Shown: positions 61,307 to 64,000 of the stretch, piece by piece
Layout of the letters: every line of letters begins with the position of its first letter
Position numbering within the stretch: position 1 is the stretch's first letter
Assembly (NCBI GenBank): GCA_023429785.1
Contig: JAEZDD010000003.1
Location: 372,001 to 436,000 of the forward strand
DNA length: 64,000 nt
Direction of reading: 5' to 3'
Source of the DNA: Bacillota bacterium
Lineage (GTDB): Bacteria; Bacillota; Clostridia; Oscillospirales; Ruminococcaceae
The notes under the pieces: generated by a model
Databases searched by the model: none
Told to the model about the DNA's origin: nothing
Seen by the model: the letters and a program-made list of their open reading frames with translations, nothing else
Translations under genes and position numbers: made by a program

Positions 61307-61335
61307 ATAATATACGATTTTTTTTCTTTTGTCAA
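61307..61335 (-). promoter_or_regulatory. Sigma-A promoter of bioY
   Basis: On the minus strand TTGACA (61335-61330) and TATTAT (61312-61307) are 17 bases apart; the operator at 61273-61304 lies just downstream. Confidence 0.65.
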
Positions 61336-61460
61336 TAGCATAAATCTAAGTTTGCTTTTTTATTCTCATTTTATAAACCATGCCTCTTTCACCAATACTT
61401 ATAAATTATTTAGTATAAAAATAATTTATAATCACCGATGAATATTCGCCTTTATTTTAC

Positions 61461-61490
61461 TTGACAAAGTGTATTGCTTTTGTATACAAT
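61461..61490 (+). promoter_or_regulatory. Candidate sigma-A promoter of the GH13 gene
   Basis: TTGACA at 61461-61466 with either TATACA at 61483-61488 (16-base spacer) or TACAAT at 61485-61490 (18), ahead of GGAGG at 61519. Confidence 0.5.
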
Positions 61491-61527
61491 TATACTATTA
61501 ATATTCACGGTTTATTTTGGAGGATTT

Positions 61528-63399
61528 ATGTTTGATATATACAACAGCTGGAGCAAGGTTTATAAGAGCACTTTTGGAGCTTTAAAAATTCATGAGGTGT
61601 GCAGATTTTCTGTCAAGATTCCACTAAGCACGAAATATGACAGCAATCCTGTAATGATAATTTTCAGAACCGGTTTTAAAGAGCGTTTTCTGACAATGCA
61701 GAAGGCTTTCGAGAACGATGAGTTTATAGAATACACAACGGAATACACCCCGAATTTCATGGGGGTTCACTATTATTATTTCGGGCTTATCAATAATGGT
61801 GTGAAATTTTTTATTAAAAAGAAGACCGCCTCGGCTGGTGGCTTTGGCGACGGTGGGCTTTTTCAGCTGACTGTATATGACGATAATTTTAAAACGCCTG
61901 AATTTTTAAAGGGCGGGATAATGTATCAGATTTTCCCCGACCGCTTCTTTAACAGCGGTATCCCGAAGGAAAATATCCCGACGGACAGAGTAATTCGAGA
62001 AAACTGGGGCGAAACCCCTTTTTATTGTCCTGACCAAAATGGACACGTCTGGAACAACGATTATTTCGGCGGTGACCTTCAAGGGATTATCCGGAAGCTC
62101 AAATATCTAAAAAGCCTCGGTGTAACCTGCCTTTATCTAAACCCCATATTTGAAGCACATGAAAATCACCGTTATAATACCGCTGATTACATGAAGGTTG
62201 ACCCTCAGCTCGGCACTGAAACGGATTTTGAGGAGCTTTGTGAAAAAGCCAAGGGCATGGGAATAAGCGTTATTCTCGACGGCGTTTTTAATCATACCGG
62301 CGCTGACAGCGTTTATTTTAACAAGTATAAGAGATATAACACAATCGGGGCATATAACTCACAGGACAGCAAGTATTATTCGTGGTATTCTTTTATTGAA
62401 TATCCCGACAAATATGAATCGTGGTGGGGGATTGACACTCTCCCCGACGTGAATGAACTGGATAAGGATTATTTGAACTATATCTGCGGGAAGAATGGCG
62501 TTCTTGAGCATTGGCTGAGGCTTGGGGCTTGTGGCTATCGTCTTGATGTCGTTGACGAGCTCCCCGACAATTTTCTTGACGAGCTGAATGCCTGTGTCAA
62601 GCGCGTTTCCAGTGAAAACCTCATCATCGGCGAGGTCTGGGAGGATGCATCAAACAAGGAAAGCTATGGCATGAAGCGTCGCTATCTCATCGGGGGGCAG
62701 CTCGACAGCGTAATGAATTATCCTTTTAAGGACGCAATTATTTTTTATATAAAAGGCGGCTCGGCTCAAATTTTTCATGACTGGATAATGACAATTCTTG
62801 AGAATTATCCAAAGCCGTCGATTGACTGCCTTATGAATTTCCTTTCGACCCACGACATTATGAGAGCCATTACAAATTTCGGCGGTGACAGTCCTGATGG
62901 GAAAAACAAGGACTGGCAGGCAGAGCGTTATTTATCAAATGAACAGTATCAGCACGGGAAAAACCTGCTGAAATGTGCTATGGTGCTTCAATACTTCCTC
63001 CCCGGCGTTCCCAGCATTTATTATGGGGATGAGGTCGGGCTTCAAGGGTATGGCGACCCTTTTAACAGGCGTTGCTATCCTTGGGGGAATGAGGATACCG
63101 AGCTTTTGGAATTCACCAGACGGCTCGGTGAAATCAGACATTCGTGTGAGGAATTTCGCGACGGGAGCTTCGAGTTCTTAGCCTGTTGTGAGAATTATTT
63201 ATCCTTCATCCGTTATAATTTCAATCACACTGAGGCTGTAATAATTATGCTGAATAAATCCTATTGTGAAATGCGATTGAGCCTTGAGCAAATGCTTGGT
63301 TTAAAAGCCATCTCCTTTGAGGTTTTAAAGGGGAATGCTTCTGACGATGAGATTGTGATTTCTGATATGGATTATTCCGTTATTAAAGTTAAAATTTGA
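61528..63399 (+). CDS. Glycoside hydrolase family 13 enzyme (neopullulanase/cyclomaltodextrinase-like)
   Basis: This 623-residue protein cleaves alpha-glucans in the cytoplasm (no signal peptide). An N-terminal beta domain (1-125) precedes the barrel: GIMYQIFPDRFFNSG, YLNPIFEAHENHRYNT, ILDGVFNHTG, the nucleophile Asp in GYRLDVVDELP, the acid Glu in IIGEVWEDASN, and the third Asp in FLSTHDIMRA (usually NHD). The YQIFPDRF motif and an N-terminal domain suit neopullulanase-type subfamilies. ATG 61528 has GGAGG five bases upstream. It probably degrades imported maltodextrin or glycogen together with GlgP. Confidence 0.93.
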   Translation: MFDIYNSWSKVYKSTFGALKIHEVCRFSVKIPLSTKYDSNPVMIIFRTGFKERFLTMQKAFENDEFIEYTTEYTPNFMGVHYYYFGLINNGVKFFIKKKTASAGGFGDGGLFQLTVYDDNFKTPEFLKGGIMYQIFPDRFFNSGIPKENIPTDRVIRENWGETPFYCPDQNGHVWNNDYFGGDLQGIIRKLKYLKSLGVTCLYLNPIFEAHENHRYNTADYMKVDPQLGTETDFEELCEKAKGMGISVILDGVFNHTGADSVYFNKYKRYNTIGAYNSQDSKYYSWYSFIEYPDKYESWWGIDTLPDVNELDKDYLNYICGKNGVLEHWLRLGACGYRLDVVDELPDNFLDELNACVKRVSSENLIIGEVWEDASNKESYGMKRRYLIGGQLDSVMNYPFKDAIIFYIKGGSAQIFHDWIMTILENYPKPSIDCLMNFLSTHDIMRAITNFGGDSPDGKNKDWQAERYLSNEQYQHGKNLLKCAMVLQYFLPGVPSIYYGDEVGLQGYGDPFNRRCYPWGNEDTELLEFTRRLGEIRHSCEEFRDGSFEFLACCENYLSFIRYNFNHTEAVIIMLNKSYCEMRLSLEQMLGLKAISFEVLKGNASDDEIVISDMDYSVIKVKI

Positions 63400-63474
63400 G
63401 AATAAGCAAGTTTATAGTGAATATTACTCATTTTTTAACTTTAGGACGTGCAATATTCGTAAAAATATCATTTT

Positions 63475-63503
63475 TTTGCAAGAATGGATATTCTTCTTGC
63501 AAA
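63475..63503 (+). promoter_or_regulatory. Inverted repeat overlapping the aminotransferase promoter (operator candidate)
   Basis: TTTGCAAGAA at 63475-63484 and TTCTTGCAAA at 63494-63503 are a perfect 10-bp inverted repeat with a 9-base spacer; the right arm contains the predicted -35. No T-run follows, so an operator is more likely than a terminator for the GH13 gene. Confidence 0.5.
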
Positions 63504-63525
63504 TTTTCATATTATGTTATATAAT
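63497..63525 (+). promoter_or_regulatory. Sigma-A promoter of the aminotransferase gene
   Basis: TTGCAA at 63497-63502 and TATAAT at 63520-63525 are 17 bases apart, 28 bases before the ATG. Confidence 0.6.
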
Positions 63526-63553
63526 ATGAATATAGAAATTAGAGGGGGATATT

Positions 63554-64000
63554 ATGCTACTAAAGGAAATGAATAAGAATCAGCTATCTGATTTTTCGGG
63601 GGATTTGTCAGCTAAGTATGAGGCTTTTAAAGCCATGGGCTTAAAGCTTGATATGTCTAGGGGGAAGCCTAGCTCAACACAACTGGATTTGTCGAACGAC
63701 ATGATGGATGTTCTTTCTTCAAGGGATACCTTAAAGGCGCTTGACGGGACTGATTGCCGAAACTATGGCGTGCTGGACGGAATTCCTGAGGCTAAGGAGC
63801 TGTTTTCAAAAATGATTAGCGTTTCGACCGATGAAATTATTATCGGCGGGAACTCAAGCTTGAATATAATGTATGATACTATCGCGAAGGCTCTGATTTT
63901 CGGAGTTTTGGGGAGCGAAAAGCCTTGGGGCAGGTATGAGAAAATCAAGTTCTTATGCCCTGCTCCCGGATATGACAGGCACTTTGCTATCTGCGAGAGC
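63554..64000 (+). CDS. PLP-dependent aminotransferase, class I-like (partial, N-terminal part)
   Basis: 149 residues are present before the window ends. The N terminus LKLDMSRGKPSSTQLDLSN, then CRNYGVLDGIPEAKELFSKM and IIIGGNSSLNIMYDTIAKAL, followed by KFLCPAPGYDRHF, resembles the aspartate aminotransferase Ic-type subgroup. The PLP lysine lies beyond the edge, so activity cannot be confirmed. AGGGGG precedes the ATG at 63554. Confidence 0.88.
   Translation, partial: MLLKEMNKNQLSDFSGDLSAKYEAFKAMGLKLDMSRGKPSSTQLDLSNDMMDVLSSRDTLKALDGTDCRNYGVLDGIPEAKELFSKMISVSTDEIIIGGNSSLNIMYDTIAKALIFGVLGSEKPWGRYEKIKFLCPAPGYDRHFAICES

Noticed and set aside
1..64000. CRISPR arrays, tRNA or rRNA genes, intact insertion sequences
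   Set aside because: I saw no regularly spaced repeats, no tRNA cloverleaf with GGTTCRA-type T-arm, no rRNA sequence and no transposase reading frame in the window.

Overview
The window looks like a chromosomal segment of an anaerobic, endospore-forming, low-to-mid-GC member of the Clostridia (Oscillospiraceae/Ruminococcaceae type). The evidence is an alpha/beta-type small acid-soluble spore protein, a spore photoproduct lyase, the [FeFe]-hydrogenase maturase HydE, the MEP-pathway genes ispD and ispF, GatCAB with an archaeal-type AspRS, a CIRCE heat-shock operator, sigma-A promoters and strong GGAGG ribosome binding sites. A lipoprotein GH9 cellulase, a GH13 amylase-type enzyme and glycogen phosphorylase point to a polysaccharide fermenter. 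I cannot name a species from sequence alone.

Layout. 1-2265 (minus): ruvC-ruvA-(DinB-like)-ruvB, with ruvB cut by the window edge. 2443-10018 (plus): pheA, ispD, ispF, a DUF3343/cysteine-desulfurase pair, cdaA-ybbR (c-di-AMP synthesis) and a COG2509-type flavoprotein, then a spore protein gene. 10447-17373 (minus): a sensor diguanylate cyclase and the operon gatC-gatA-[gatB::aspS], in which amidotransferase subunit B and an archaeal-type aspartyl-tRNA synthetase form one 959-residue protein. 17688-27748: an amidase with an SH3 domain, an SdpI-like protein, the GH9 cellulase, hydE-crcB, a MATE exporter, an Rrf2 regulator and a YfhO-family membrane protein.

27901-34236 (minus): a compact, intact seven-gene phage-derived cassette (small terminase, large terminase, portal, prohead protease/scaffold, major capsid, and two probable baseplate/hub proteins). 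It has no integrase, repressor, tail tube, tape measure or lysis genes. Together with the following glgP it lies between two same-orientation copies of a composite palindrome-plus-terminator repeat about 9.2 kb apart.

37169-46137: a tocopherol-cyclase-like protein overlapping a FAD/Rieske oxidoreductase, splB, an aldo/keto reductase, a VanY-type carboxypeptidase, CIRCE-controlled htpG and an HD-GYP phosphodiesterase. 46599-54839 (plus): a complete monoderm type IV pilus operon (major pilin, prepilin peptidase, PilC, PilM/N/O-like, three minor pilin-like proteins, PilB). One minor pilin carries two probable CBM5/12-type carbohydrate-binding modules, suggesting that the pilus binds polysaccharide. 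54923-64000: a GNAT acetyltransferase, trmB, a MacB-type ABC transporter, an SPFH protein with a ribbon-helix-helix partner, TspO, BirA-controlled bioY, the GH13 enzyme and a truncated aminotransferase.

The items most worth follow-up are the GatB-AspRS fusion, the capsid cassette and its flanking repeats, and the carbohydrate-binding pilin. All functional calls come from reading motifs by eye; no database search was run.
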